From Chitinophaga cymbidii (GTDB lineage Bacteria; Bacteroidota; Bacteroidia; Chitinophagales; Chitinophagaceae): a stretch of 64,000 nt of DNA. Numbering within the stretch: position 1 is the stretch's first letter; each line of letters begins with the position of its first letter. A model generated the notes under the pieces. That model made no database searches. It saw only the letters and a list, made by a program, of their open reading frames with translations, and was not told the origin of the DNA. The translations under genes were made by a program, and so were the position numbers. Location: contig NZ_BKAU01000005.1 of NCBI RefSeq assembly GCF_007992715.1, forward strand, positions 310,001 to 374,000, in the 5' to 3' direction. Positions 8,536-16,283 of the stretch are shown here, one piece after another.

Positions 8536-9192
8536 TTAATTGGGTAAATCGATTTTGATTTCGGAATCTGTGGAGAAGTAGAAGCTGTAATCAAACTTTT
8601 TAATATAAAATACCAGTTCCGATTTTTCCGCTGAAAAGTCTTTGTAGTTGATGGTGATTACATCCCAGGCGCCTGATATGTCTTTAATAGATTCGATTTC
8701 ATTTGTGAATTGTGGAATAAGCGCTTTTTGCAAGGTTGCTTCAATTACATCATGCTGCCGGGTACGAGCTCCGTCCTTAATGACCATAAATGCAGAAAGT
8801 TCTTCTATTTCCATTTCATCGGCATGTAGTTGAATATCGATGCTGTCAAACCAGATATCCCTTGGTACACGAACTTCCATGGAACATTCCTTAACTTCTT
8901 CCCTGGTATCGGTGTATCTATCGTTTCCTTCAAAGCATTTAGTTGCTGGGTTGTAGTATACTTCCCCTTCTGTATCAAACGAGCCGGCAAATGAACCGTA
9001 ATCAGTGTTATCAGCAATCAGGTCAATGATTGCGTTCTGAAGGTCATCGGGGGTATCAATTATTTCTTCATTAATGGACATTTCAAAATAGCCGGAATCA
9101 TGTCCCCCATTCCAGGAAACACATAGTTGTTGGCCATTCTCGGTGATCTTCTGACAGTATTCAGTCATTGTTGGATAATCTTTGTGTGTCAT
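8536..9192 (-). CDS. Hypothetical protein
   Basis: 218 aa, acidic, soluble, not recognised. It is rich in Asp/Glu with a beta-rich pattern (LCVSWNGGHDSGYFEMSI at the start, then VYYNPATKCFEG). Its ATG overlaps the stop of the 9189-9593 gene as ATGA, so translation is coupled. It likely belongs to the same conserved unit as the DUF6915- and DUF6745-like genes. Confidence 0.6.
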   Translation of the reverse strand: MTHKDYPTMTEYCQKITENGQQLCVSWNGGHDSGYFEMSINEEIIDTPDDLQNAIIDLIADNTDYGSFAGSFDTEGEVYYNPATKCFEGNDRYTDTREEVKECSMEVRVPRDIWFDSIDIQLHADEMEIEELSAFMVIKDGARTRQHDVIEATLQKALIPQFTNEIESIKDISGAWDVITINYKDFSAEKSELVFYIKKFDYSFYFSTDSEIKIDLPN

Positions 9193-9593
9193 GATTCAAT
9201 AGTTTTTAATTGTTCTGATTTAATTTCTTTCAGCAAGGATTTGTCGGCAAGCCGGGGCTGGTTGAACCAGGTCCTATGCTGTGCAGGCACTTCGAACCGT
9301 AGGCATTCCAGCCAGTCTTTCAGGGAGGGTACATTTCCATTGTGATCTTCCTTGCAATGTTCGAAGAGGATATCTCTTACGGACATATTTTCCCCGGTCT
9401 TTGTGTTAGGAATTACATCACCTACAAGGTCTGTGATAACCTGGATGAACCACAGGTTATGGGAAAACATCCGGTGTTGGGCTGCGGGAAAGAAATGTTT
9501 TGAGCTATCCATTAGCCGGTGAAGTTTCAACGTGTCGCCTAACCGGCAGTTGAATTTGTGAGCACTGAGTAGTGCATGGTCATAATAATGCAT
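9189..9593 (-). CDS. DUF6915-like protein
   Basis: 134 aa. The start MHYYDHALLSAHKFN, the motif IH/LHRLMDSSKHFFPAAQHRMFSHN and the end VRDILFEHCKED...PSLKDWLECL match the DUF6915 pattern (HAxxSaxxFGG, IHxWxDxSKxxxxDxRHRAxxHH, VRDIxExHxxEDLGxIPSLxDWL). The conserved histidines hint at metal binding or catalysis, but no activity is known. Overlaps the next gene by 4 bp. In other bacteria such proteins occur in phage and mobile contexts. Confidence 0.65.
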   Translation of the reverse strand: MHYYDHALLSAHKFNCRLGDTLKLHRLMDSSKHFFPAAQHRMFSHNLWFIQVITDLVGDVIPNTKTGENMSVRDILFEHCKEDHNGNVPSLKDWLECLRFEVPAQHRTWFNQPRLADKSLLKEIKSEQLKTIES

Positions 9594-9631
9594 GGTATTG
9601 TTTTTATGTGTTAAGAAATAAAATTGAATTG

Positions 9632-9916
9632 TTACGGGATATTTGTGGGTATGGGTACTTTGTAGTGTCCATCGGGATCAATCCAGACTTCAGCATTCGA
9701 TTCATCGTAAGTATTTGTTTCGAATATGAGCCGAGCAACAATTCTGGCAAGAGTTTCAATGGATAAGTGTTCTGCTGCTTCTGCTTCGATAATGGGCCTG
9801 TTATTTCTTGAGCAGGTAGCGTTGATCGCTTCCAGCAGAAATTCTTTCGTGTAGTTACGGCATGATCGGTAAATGTTTACCAAAACCAGCACGGATAAAT
9901 CATTAGTATTTTTCAT
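9632..9916 (-). CDS. Hypothetical small protein
   Basis: 94 aa from the ATG at 9916 (MKNTNDLSVLVLVNIYRSC). A longer frame to 10033 exists but its first 39 codons look non-coding and overlap the upstream gene. Helical, with ending DPDGHYKVPIPTNIP. Not recognised. Confidence 0.5.
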   Translation of the reverse strand: MKNTNDLSVLVLVNIYRSCRNYTKEFLLEAINATCSRNNRPIIEAEAAEHLSIETLARIVARLIFETNTYDESNAEVWIDPDGHYKVPIPTNIP

Positions 9917-10013
9917 GATGTAATTCGCACTTTGTTGCCGGTTGCGTACCGGGTTTGTGGTGAGTGTAATGGGTGGGTGATGAGGGGAGAACAGGCAATG
10001 ACATACCGTCTCG

Positions 10014-10910
10014 TCAGTATTTAGACAATACACAGTGTCCGTGGCTCATCTTATATTCTTGCAGTTGCTCGGATGTGAGATGCCCATATAAGCGGAGTGC
10101 AGCTTGTAGAGATTCCGGTAATAATTTCCGGCCAAAGACGCCAAGGTTCTTTTCATTGGGCAGCCCGAGGCGGCGCCACTTAGAAATCTTTGCCTGTTCT
10201 CTTTTTATCCATTCCTGTAGTTTCTTTGGATGAAACTGGTATAGCCAGACGAGTTCTATCGCGGATAAAAATGGGCATCTTAAGCAATTCGAGGGAGGCG
10301 GTAAGGGCAATCCGGTAGAAAGAGTATATTCCTGGCAACTACGGCGGTCCATCCCCTCTTCTATGAGTGGGTATATTCTCATCAGGCTATTTGCCATCCA
10401 GATGTGCGGGAATGATTTTGCCTGTCTGCTTTCTTCTCCATGGGCAATGCCAAGAAGTACCTGTACTTTCCCATTTTCTAAGGCATATTTTTTTATAAAT
10501 GATTTTCGGCTTTTGGCGTGATGTATATCTTGATGGTAATACTGTTTGCCAATGAGGTTGTCCAGGAAATTGTAAAACGGTTTGATCTTTAAGTTATCTG
10601 TGCAGCTTTTTGGATATGCCTTTGAGATAATGCCATCATATTTTTCCATCCATTGCAGGAGGCCGGGCCACTGTTGCGGATGAAATCCTTGCCCTGATTG
10701 TATGAAATGAAATTCTATATCACGCTGTTTGCAGAATTGTTTTATAAACTGAATATGATGATAGGTCGCTGGATGCTCGTCTCCGGTGTCACACATGATG
10801 ACAATAAGCCGGCCCTTGACGTATTTCTTGTAAAACGGTGGCTCTAAAGCTAATTTGTAGAGTATGGCAGTGCTATCCTGCCCGCCGCCGAAAGCAAGAA
10901 CTGTAATCAT
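10014..10910 (-). CDS. PP-loop ATPase, PAPS reductase-like
   Basis: 298 aa. PP-loop FGGGQDST at residues 7-14, MCDTGDEHPATYHH (the Asp-Thr-Gly-x-Glu strand of PAPS reductase-like enzymes) near 39-52, KSCTDNLKIKP (C-T-x-x-x-K signature) near 100-110, and a CxxC pair NCLRCPF near 214-220. These proteins activate a substrate as an adenylate or transfer sulfur; some act on nucleic acid (DndC type), but the substrate here is unknown. A second PP-loop protein lies 33 bp upstream and an ADP-ribosyltransferase-like gene follows that one, so these genes probably work together. Not enough is visible to call it assimilatory CysH. Confidence 0.75.
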   Translation of the reverse strand: MITVLAFGGGQDSTAILYKLALEPPFYKKYVKGRLIVIMCDTGDEHPATYHHIQFIKQFCKQRDIEFHFIQSGQGFHPQQWPGLLQWMEKYDGIISKAYPKSCTDNLKIKPFYNFLDNLIGKQYYHQDIHHAKSRKSFIKKYALENGKVQVLLGIAHGEESRQAKSFPHIWMANSLMRIYPLIEEGMDRRSCQEYTLSTGLPLPPPSNCLRCPFLSAIELVWLYQFHPKKLQEWIKREQAKISKWRRLGLPNEKNLGVFGRKLLPESLQAALRLYGHLTSEQLQEYKMSHGHCVLSKY

Positions 10911-10943
10911 AAGGCTTTATGGATTAGATGGGCCCGGTATTTT

Positions 10944-11738
10944 CTATATAGGCTCCCGCTGGAAGTACCCAGTTTTCCGTAAAAATGGGAAGCGTGTATA
11001 CGGGTGAAATAGCTTGAGCTGCAACAATGGGTGTTGAAAAACGGCACTGTAGGGAACACCTTGTTTAATAAAGGTCATCAAATCAATTCCTTGCCTGATC
11101 GTTTTTCCAAATTGCTTTTCATACCGGGCAAGCATTTTACCTTGGTCGGGTGATAAATAGAACGAAGTAGCCATTTGATTGTTATTACCGAATATGCACC
11201 ACTTACAACTACATCGGTTATAGCCAAGGTAATAGCAGGGATGAACCACTATTTTATGGTGCCGGATGGTTTCCCATACATCAGCTTCTTTCCATGAATG
11301 AATGATACGGCACCGGTCTATGTGGCGTTTGTTTTTTATGCCTACACGGTTATCAGATCTGTCAGGTTCAAAAAAAGCATAATGTTTTCGCGCAGGGCTT
11401 TCTTCGCTTCTTTCTCCCGATATAACTAATGCCCGTTTGCCGGCAAACCTCGGTTGATTAATAATGGCTGTTTGAGCGACTGCGATTTTAAGATACGCTG
11501 AACACCAGCGAACCGACAATTTTGCAGAAAGCTGTGGAAATAATAACCGTGTGTTAGGTTTTCCATTGCCTCCTGAATGAAATATGCCGTTGGGGGTTTC
11601 AAAATAGTTAGGCTGGGTAGGGCTGTTGGAGCGTAACATTTCACCTTTAAAACCGCTTTTCTTCCAGCTGAAGAATATAGGTATATTAAAGGGTGCTGCA
11701 AACTTTATGCAATAATCAGCTGTACATTCCCAATCCAT
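10944..11738 (-). CDS. PAPS reductase-like protein, C-terminal part (split gene)
   Basis: 264 aa. It lacks the PP-loop, which lies in the short frame just upstream (11742-11948). It carries RWCSAYLKI (C-S-x-x-x-K signature), GERSEESPARK, HSWKEADVWETI and RCSCKWCIFGNNNQ, the cysteine cluster of the family. The upstream frame ends with TAA, then TTA, then this ATG, all in the same phase, so the whole is one gene with a stop codon. An AAGGA motif about 11 nt before this ATG could allow reinitiation, making two polypeptides. Otherwise the gene is a pseudogene. Whole length would be about 333 aa, normal for the family. Confidence 0.65.
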   Translation of the reverse strand: MDWECTADYCIKFAAPFNIPIFFSWKKSGFKGEMLRSNSPTQPNYFETPNGIFHSGGNGKPNTRLLFPQLSAKLSVRWCSAYLKIAVAQTAIINQPRFAGKRALVISGERSEESPARKHYAFFEPDRSDNRVGIKNKRHIDRCRIIHSWKEADVWETIRHHKIVVHPCYYLGYNRCSCKWCIFGNNNQMATSFYLSPDQGKMLARYEKQFGKTIRQGIDLMTFIKQGVPYSAVFQHPLLQLKLFHPYTRFPFLRKTGYFQREPI

Positions 11739-11741
11739 TAA

Positions 11742-11948
11742 TTAGGATTCCTTACCATCCATTAATTGGTGCCATAATTCGATCCTATGTTTAGGTATTC
11801 CCAAATCCAGGAGATGTAAAAGGCAAGCTGTAGAATCCTTTCCTCCAGAAAACATGATTAAATAATAATCATAACCGTGAATATCAAATTCAAAAGACAT
11901 CGGATGAGCTATATTAATCTGGGAATTATCTTTATGGTCGTTTGTCAT
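11742..11948 (-). CDS. PAPS reductase-like protein, N-terminal PP-loop part (split gene)
   Basis: 68 aa with the PP-loop MFSGGKDSTACLLHLLDLG and the following strand IELWHQLMDG, then TAA (11742-11744). In intact relatives this strand runs directly into the LMDW segment, which is found in frame right after the stop. Its ATG overlaps the stop of the ADP-ribosyltransferase-like gene (ATGA, 11945-11948). A free 68-residue PP-loop peptide would be unusual unless it associates with the downstream product. Confidence 0.6.
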   Translation of the reverse strand: MTNDHKDNSQINIAHPMSFEFDIHGYDYYLIMFSGGKDSTACLLHLLDLGIPKHRIELWHQLMDGKES

Positions 11949-12508
11949 TTTGACTGGTGTATCATTCTTGTTATATTGATAAATGGTTCTGCAGGCTGGA
12001 AAATGATTATTTCCTTTTGCTTTTTTAAACGTTCTACCTCATATATGCCATCCATGCCCAATAACGAAAAGGCTTCAGCATAAGGCAGTATGGAGAGGAA
12101 GTGATGATGAAACAGAATTTCTGTAATCTTCGGTGTATATTCTATCACGTAGCCGCAATCCCCCAATTGGGCTACCACATCTATAACCTCGCTACCGAAT
12201 CCGTTTATGTCTGCAAAATGTTCTGCTACTGATCGCTCTGTAGAAAAAGAGAGGTATTGTAATTTTTTATCCGGAACTATTACGTCTACAGGTTGTTTTA
12301 GAATGATACCTCGGTAAACAGGGCCATGATCATACGGTACCTGTTTTAGTAGTTTTTGTGCAATCTTCAGCACAGTGGTTCGGTTTTCTTTTAAATAGAT
12401 GTCGGCAGCACCGGGTTGAAAGGGAACTAAAGAATTTGCCGACCAGTTGAAATAGGTGATTAGGTCACCCTCCATCTCTCGAAGGGTGAGTTTTTCTCTC
12501 TGCTGCAT
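11945..12508 (-). CDS. Putative ADP-ribosyltransferase
   Basis: 187 aa from the ATG at 12508 (MQQREKLTLREMEGD). An ATG at 12547 would add 13 residues. Features in order: VYRGI (first conserved Arg of ART enzymes), LSFSTERSVAEHFA (the S-T-S-like strand and helix that holds NAD), and KQKEIIIFQP near the end, giving a Q-x-E motif as in the ARTT loop of R-S-E class transferases. Such proteins move ADP-ribose from NAD to protein or nucleic acid; many are toxins or phage effectors. There is no signal peptide, so it would act in the cytoplasm. It is translationally coupled to the split PP-loop gene. Call based on three motifs without homology search. Confidence 0.5.
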   Translation of the reverse strand: MQQREKLTLREMEGDLITYFNWSANSLVPFQPGAADIYLKENRTTVLKIAQKLLKQVPYDHGPVYRGIILKQPVDVIVPDKKLQYLSFSTERSVAEHFADINGFGSEVIDVVAQLGDCGYVIEYTPKITEILFHHHFLSILPYAEAFSLLGMDGIYEVERLKKQKEIIIFQPAEPFINITRMIHQSK

Positions 12509-12547
12509 AATGTATGTTTTGAGTTGAAAACTGGCTGGGATTAACAA

Positions 12548-13504
12548 TCAGTTCCGGCTTTTGTAGGGTACGCCATATCCTTCTTCCAACAATCTTTTAG
12601 CCGCCAGCTTGAAGTTGCCGCCACATTCAAGGATGGCATATACTGCATATGGGCGGTAGCCGGTACACGGAATAAATTCAGTACTGGTGGTAAATACGCT
12701 GAACAGGCCAAGACCATGATGAAAATCTCCGGATGTTTCATGTTCTGTATAGCCGGGACGCCGGAAATAGGTTTTTAGAGATGAGGTTTTAACTACCCGC
12801 CAGCCATATTTCTCCAGCAGGGCTATGATATCACCACGGTTGTTATAATCATTAAATGGGCTGTTGCGATCTATTTTGTGCCCGGATGCGATTTTTTTTG
12901 AAGGTGATGGTGTTGCAACGGTATTAAAGCTTTTTGCGATCTCCATCAGTTTTTCGCGCTCTGCAGGAAGAATATCAGGTATGTTATGAAGCCCATTTTG
13001 AATGAGCCTATACCCTGGAGATGGATATACTATAACATATCCGCCATTCCCTTTGATCTCGATCAGTACTTTCATCTTTTGCTGAGGGGCGTATAATAGC
13101 TCCTCGTTTGTGCACTGCCGCCCGGCAAGGACGGTATTGTTGCCTGTTTTACTGCATTTGTAGAAGAAATGGTAACCATTGTTGCGGGAGGCAGCTATCG
13201 TTAATTTTGCTAATAGTTCGGGGTTATATGTTTCTACAGCCTGGACGAATTGTCTGAACAACTGACGTTGCGGATCGTTTTTCTCGTCCATGTCTATCAC
13301 TTCAAGGTTTTGGCTGATTGCTCCGCAAATAATCGCAACGCCAGTAGCCAAGGGATGGTTAAGTGATCTTTTGAGCCTACTGTGGCTGATGATGATATGC
13401 TGATATTGTTTCCAGGAATGAACACTTTTTTTATCTGACCTTACTGCGATTATTGAATAACCAAGTTGTATATAGGACCGTGCAGTTTTTAGCAGGTTGT
13501 TCAT
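12548..13504 (-). CDS. Bifunctional DNA primase/polymerase N-terminal domain protein
   Basis: 318 aa. N terminus GYSIIAVRSDKKSVHSWKQYQ, then TGVAIICGAISQNLEVIDMD (hydrophobic strand ending in the acidic D-x-D pair) and later NNGYHFFYKC and IEIKGNGGYVIVYPSPGY follow the prim-pol family (PF09250). Such enzymes make primers and extend them on mobile elements. No helicase domain is fused, so it would need a separate helicase. The C-terminal 100 residues (DIIALLEKYGWRVV...) form the usual small helical domain. Supports autonomous or conjugative DNA replication by the element. Confidence 0.75.
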   Translation of the reverse strand: MNNLLKTARSYIQLGYSIIAVRSDKKSVHSWKQYQHIIISHSRLKRSLNHPLATGVAIICGAISQNLEVIDMDEKNDPQRQLFRQFVQAVETYNPELLAKLTIAASRNNGYHFFYKCSKTGNNTVLAGRQCTNEELLYAPQQKMKVLIEIKGNGGYVIVYPSPGYRLIQNGLHNIPDILPAEREKLMEIAKSFNTVATPSPSKKIASGHKIDRNSPFNDYNNRGDIIALLEKYGWRVVKTSSLKTYFRRPGYTEHETSGDFHHGLGLFSVFTTSTEFIPCTGYRPYAVYAILECGGNFKLAAKRLLEEGYGVPYKSRN

Positions 13505-13515
13505 ATACCATCATT

Positions 13516-13956
13516 TCAGCGTTTGGCACCGCTCTGTAGATACTTAAGAAGGTCCAGCCGCATTTTGGTAACGCCTACAATCGAGTTGACGCTGTTATTG
13601 ATAGTTTGTGCCTGTGGAATATAATCGGGATTCTCCTTTACCCTTTCAATATTGTCGGTAAGTGTGTCAATCAGCTTTTTGCTGAGATCATTATCTTGCT
13701 CCATGAGTACTGTTAGTTGCTGATTTTTGTCAGTTTCCTGAACGAGCTCACTTATGTTACTGGTGGGTTTCCAGTATTCCAGGAAGCTTTTTATGCTTTC
13801 CAGCTTCCTGTCAAAAGATGATAGGTTGGTAATGATGGTATATTTATCATTTACTTCATCCATTTTTACATTTTTTACAAAATGGATTTGTCCTGCGTAC
13901 TGGAAGGTTTTTCCAATCATACTTTCCAGTTCTTCAATGTTTTTTTTGTTGTTCAT
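13516..13956 (-). CDS. Hypothetical helical protein
   Basis: 146 aa, Asp/Glu/Lys rich, without cysteine or motif. The second half (LTVLMEQDNDLSKKLIDTLTDNIERV...) is likely coiled coil. Overlaps the upstream HNH-fold gene by 23 bp, so the two are co-expressed. Function unknown; a regulator or adaptor for the neighbouring DNA proteins is possible. Confidence 0.55.
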   Translation of the reverse strand: MNNKKNIEELESMIGKTFQYAGQIHFVKNVKMDEVNDKYTIITNLSSFDRKLESIKSFLEYWKPTSNISELVQETDKNQQLTVLMEQDNDLSKKLIDTLTDNIERVKENPDYIPQAQTINNSVNSIVGVTKMRLDLLKYLQSGAKR

Positions 13957-14779
13957 AAATAGTTCGATTTAAGATGAGTTGTTGATGTTTAATTTCAATG
14001 AGCGTGGTATTTGATTTGAGCATTTGCCGGAGTATAGGATCATGGGGGGAAAGTAGGCCTGCCACGTAGTTGTCGGATAAGCCTTTGCTGCTCTTTTCAG
14101 CGTTCCGCCGTGACAATTCTGCATTGGAAAGCAGGATAAGATTTTCGATCGTCAGGTTATATGGGTCACCGTCTTTAAAAACTACGTTACTGTTTTTGGG
14201 TGCTTTTCCATAAGCCTGTTCCCATGCCCATCTGCCCCAGTGACGGAAGTCCCCGTTACATTTAATAACCGGGTACTTCCTGCCTGTAACTTTATGCGTC
14301 CAATAACGGATCTCTCCCTCCGGGCTGCGACCTCTTTTGTTCCAGGCTTTCACCGGGCACTGGGCAAATCTGCCGGCCTTCACATTTCGCTGATGGATAA
14401 CACGGATTTCCTGGGGCGTTCTTTCCAGTTTCAGGTATTTTCTCTTTTTTTCGATATGCTTTTTTGTCCAACCCTTTTCTTTGGGCCATCTTTTCTGGAA
14501 GATCTCGGCCAATTCACAATCACCTATCGTACTGTAGTGTTCAAAGAGAAACCGTATCTGATCTTCCGTGAAATATTCGAGTTGAAGTCGCAATAAGCCC
14601 AGCTCATAGCACGCTTTGCGAACAGTTCCAATATTTATACGGAGAAAATCAGCTAGTTGCCCGTTATTGGGAAACCGGTGAAAATGTACTTTTATGGCAT
14701 TTTGGATAACGGCATCGGAAGCTCGTACCTTTTTTTGTGTACCAGGAGTTCTGCAATGCCTTTCGGAACGCTTTTTCAT
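13934..14779 (-). CDS. HNH-fold protein with degenerate catalytic site
   Basis: 281 aa. The N-terminal part has helix-turn-helix-like repeats (QLADFLRINIGTVRKACYELG, then CELAEIFQKRWPKEKGWTKKHIEKKRKYL) and the C-terminal half a homing-type HNH module: RHWGRWAWEQAYGKAP, KDGDPYNLTIENLILLSN. In active enzymes the position before the DG is HH; here it reads VVFKDGD, so the two catalytic histidines are missing while the N of the final motif is kept. It probably binds DNA without cutting it, perhaps as a regulator of the element. Starts with a basic segment (KKRSERHCRTPG). Confidence 0.65.
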   Translation of the reverse strand: MKKRSERHCRTPGTQKKVRASDAVIQNAIKVHFHRFPNNGQLADFLRINIGTVRKACYELGLLRLQLEYFTEDQIRFLFEHYSTIGDCELAEIFQKRWPKEKGWTKKHIEKKRKYLKLERTPQEIRVIHQRNVKAGRFAQCPVKAWNKRGRSPEGEIRYWTHKVTGRKYPVIKCNGDFRHWGRWAWEQAYGKAPKNSNVVFKDGDPYNLTIENLILLSNAELSRRNAEKSSKGLSDNYVAGLLSPHDPILRQMLKSNTTLIEIKHQQLILNRTIYEQQKKH

Positions 14780-14844
14780 TGAGATATAATTTTTTATTTA
14801 TGAGTAAGGGTGAAGACTGTGGGATATGGGTGTAGATATGGCTG

Positions 14845-15510
14845 TCAGAAGTTATAATTCAGGGTGGGCTTCCGAGCCTTAATTTGCCAGGAGTGGTTAT
14901 TCCTTTCCCGGAACCCCGGCTCTAATCTGGCATCAGCTTTTTTTAATACGAGCCCTTCATAAAGATCGGTTCTGGTTATTTCTTGATAAAGTTCCCCAAA
15001 TCCATCAAGGTATGCCGGCGCCATGAATACGTTTTCTACTCGCGTGGTAAGAAGGTGATTAAAAATGACCATGTCGCTTTCAGACACGAACCCTCTACTG
15101 CCCCCAAACAGCTCGTATAAAAGGGTCAGGCGTTTTTCAAATGTTTCCCCTATCAGGTAATGCCCTTTCCAGACAAGAATATCCCAGATGATAAACTTAT
15201 GATTGAAAGGTCTGCCATCTTCGCCATACTTGTTCTTATTGAGGTATTCGCCACATAGTACCATATACTTTTCACTATCATTAAGTGATGTGTACTGGAT
15301 GGGATTTTGTAGTGAGAGCTCTTCGTTTTTCCTGTTAAAGAGTTTGTATTCATGATTACCATTGATGAATAAGACGGCGCAGCTCCCATTATATTTCGGT
15401 TGAGCGATCCACCCCGCGCCCAATCCACTTAGTAATGCCGGAGTAATGGCCGCTTCCGGCCTCGGTGGGTAGATGTACTTAAACTCTGAATAATTTGAGA
15501 ATATACTCAT
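14845..15510 (-). CDS. Small ATP-dependent DNA/RNA ligase-type nucleotidyltransferase
   Basis: 221 aa. Ligase motifs in order: AQPKYNGSCAVLF (motif I, catalytic Lys in K-x-N-G, near 36-48), FNRKNEE (motif Ia), LCGEYL (motif III, near 85), FIIWDILVWKGHYL (IIIa), YEGLVLKKADA (IV, near 185-195) and WQIKARK (V, near 209-215). This is a complete nucleotidyltransferase core with no OB-fold, about the minimal size. It would join nicks or attach an adenylate to an RNA/DNA end during element replication or repair. Substrate (DNA or RNA) cannot be told from motifs. Confidence 0.8.
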   Translation of the reverse strand: MSIFSNYSEFKYIYPPRPEAAITPALLSGLGAGWIAQPKYNGSCAVLFINGNHEYKLFNRKNEELSLQNPIQYTSLNDSEKYMVLCGEYLNKNKYGEDGRPFNHKFIIWDILVWKGHYLIGETFEKRLTLLYELFGGSRGFVSESDMVIFNHLLTTRVENVFMAPAYLDGFGELYQEITRTDLYEGLVLKKADARLEPGFRERNNHSWQIKARKPTLNYNF

Positions 15511-15521
15511 GGTATTCTTTT

Positions 15522-16073
15522 TTAGCGCATAGAAACTATTGGTGCAATGGCGTAAAAGAGGTCGTTTATTTGATCGCCGTATTGTGCCAGTGTGTCTATC
15601 GTTCCCTTTTTTACATTGACTGTATCTTTTGCTTCGATCAACGCAGCCAGGTCGTCTTCCGGTATACCTTCTGCACTTTGCAGGGCATCGGAGATCTCTT
15701 CAATGTATTTTCGGAGAATTTCCTGGTTGAATGCGTATTCTGTATTTCTTTCAATGACGTCCGGGAAATTCTTAGCAACAATGGCCGCAACATCATCCGT
15801 CATTTTGGTATAGCGATCCTGTACGCTTACCGTCACATCAGCCAGTTTGAAGGAACCGATATTTCTGCCTTGTTTCCGGTATTCTTTTAAATAGAGATCC
15901 CGCGCCTTCTCCTTAATAAATCCTTCTTCAATACTTAGTTTTGCCTCCCAGTTTTTACACTGAGATTTGGCTTCCACATAGGCTTTAACATGCTGTTCCA
16001 GTTCAGGGGAAATAGTCAGCGATATAACCTTGCTTTTAGCTTCTTTAGCAGGCGCCGCTTTTTTTGCGGACAT
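15522..16073 (-). CDS. Hypothetical protein
   Basis: 183 aa from the ATG at 16073, preceded by an AAGGA ribosome binding site; a longer frame begins at 16112. Lys/Ala-rich start (MSAKKAAPAKEAKSK), then soluble mixed sequence with a helix LEQHVKAYVEAKSQCKNWEAKL. Not recognised. Lies downstream of the ParB gene and may share its transcript. Confidence 0.6.
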   Translation of the reverse strand: MSAKKAAPAKEAKSKVISLTISPELEQHVKAYVEAKSQCKNWEAKLSIEEGFIKEKARDLYLKEYRKQGRNIGSFKLADVTVSVQDRYTKMTDDVAAIVAKNFPDVIERNTEYAFNQEILRKYIEEISDALQSAEGIPEDDLAALIEAKDTVNVKKGTIDTLAQYGDQINDLFYAIAPIVSMR

Positions 16074-16139
16074 GAAGATATTTTCCTTTACGGTGGTTTT
16101 ACTTTTTTGCATAACAATGTTTTTATAATTTGAAAAAAG

Positions 16140-16255
16140 CTACCCGCTACCTGTGTTATACGGTGCAAAGTCCCATCTCCTTCGTTGAGAAGAAGTACAT
16201 TGCATCTGGTAGGTATTGTACTGGTAGGAGGAAGCGCCGGGGAAGTAGCGGGTAG
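16140..16255. repeat. Inverted repeat upstream of the 15522-16073 gene
   Basis: CTACCCGCTAC (16140-16150) is the exact inverse complement of GTAGCGGGTAG (16245-16255). Between them lie two copies of CTGGTAGG (16206-16213, 16221-16228). Its place next to the ParB-family gene makes a partition or operator site possible, but it does not resemble the classical parS palindrome. Confidence 0.4.
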
Positions 16256-16283
16256 AAAGGTTCGAGAAAAGAATAAGATGGGA

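Noticed and set aside
10014..10910. Assimilatory CysH
   Set aside because: Context has no sulfate-assimilation genes, and the FGGGQDST and C-terminal layout differ from typical CysH.
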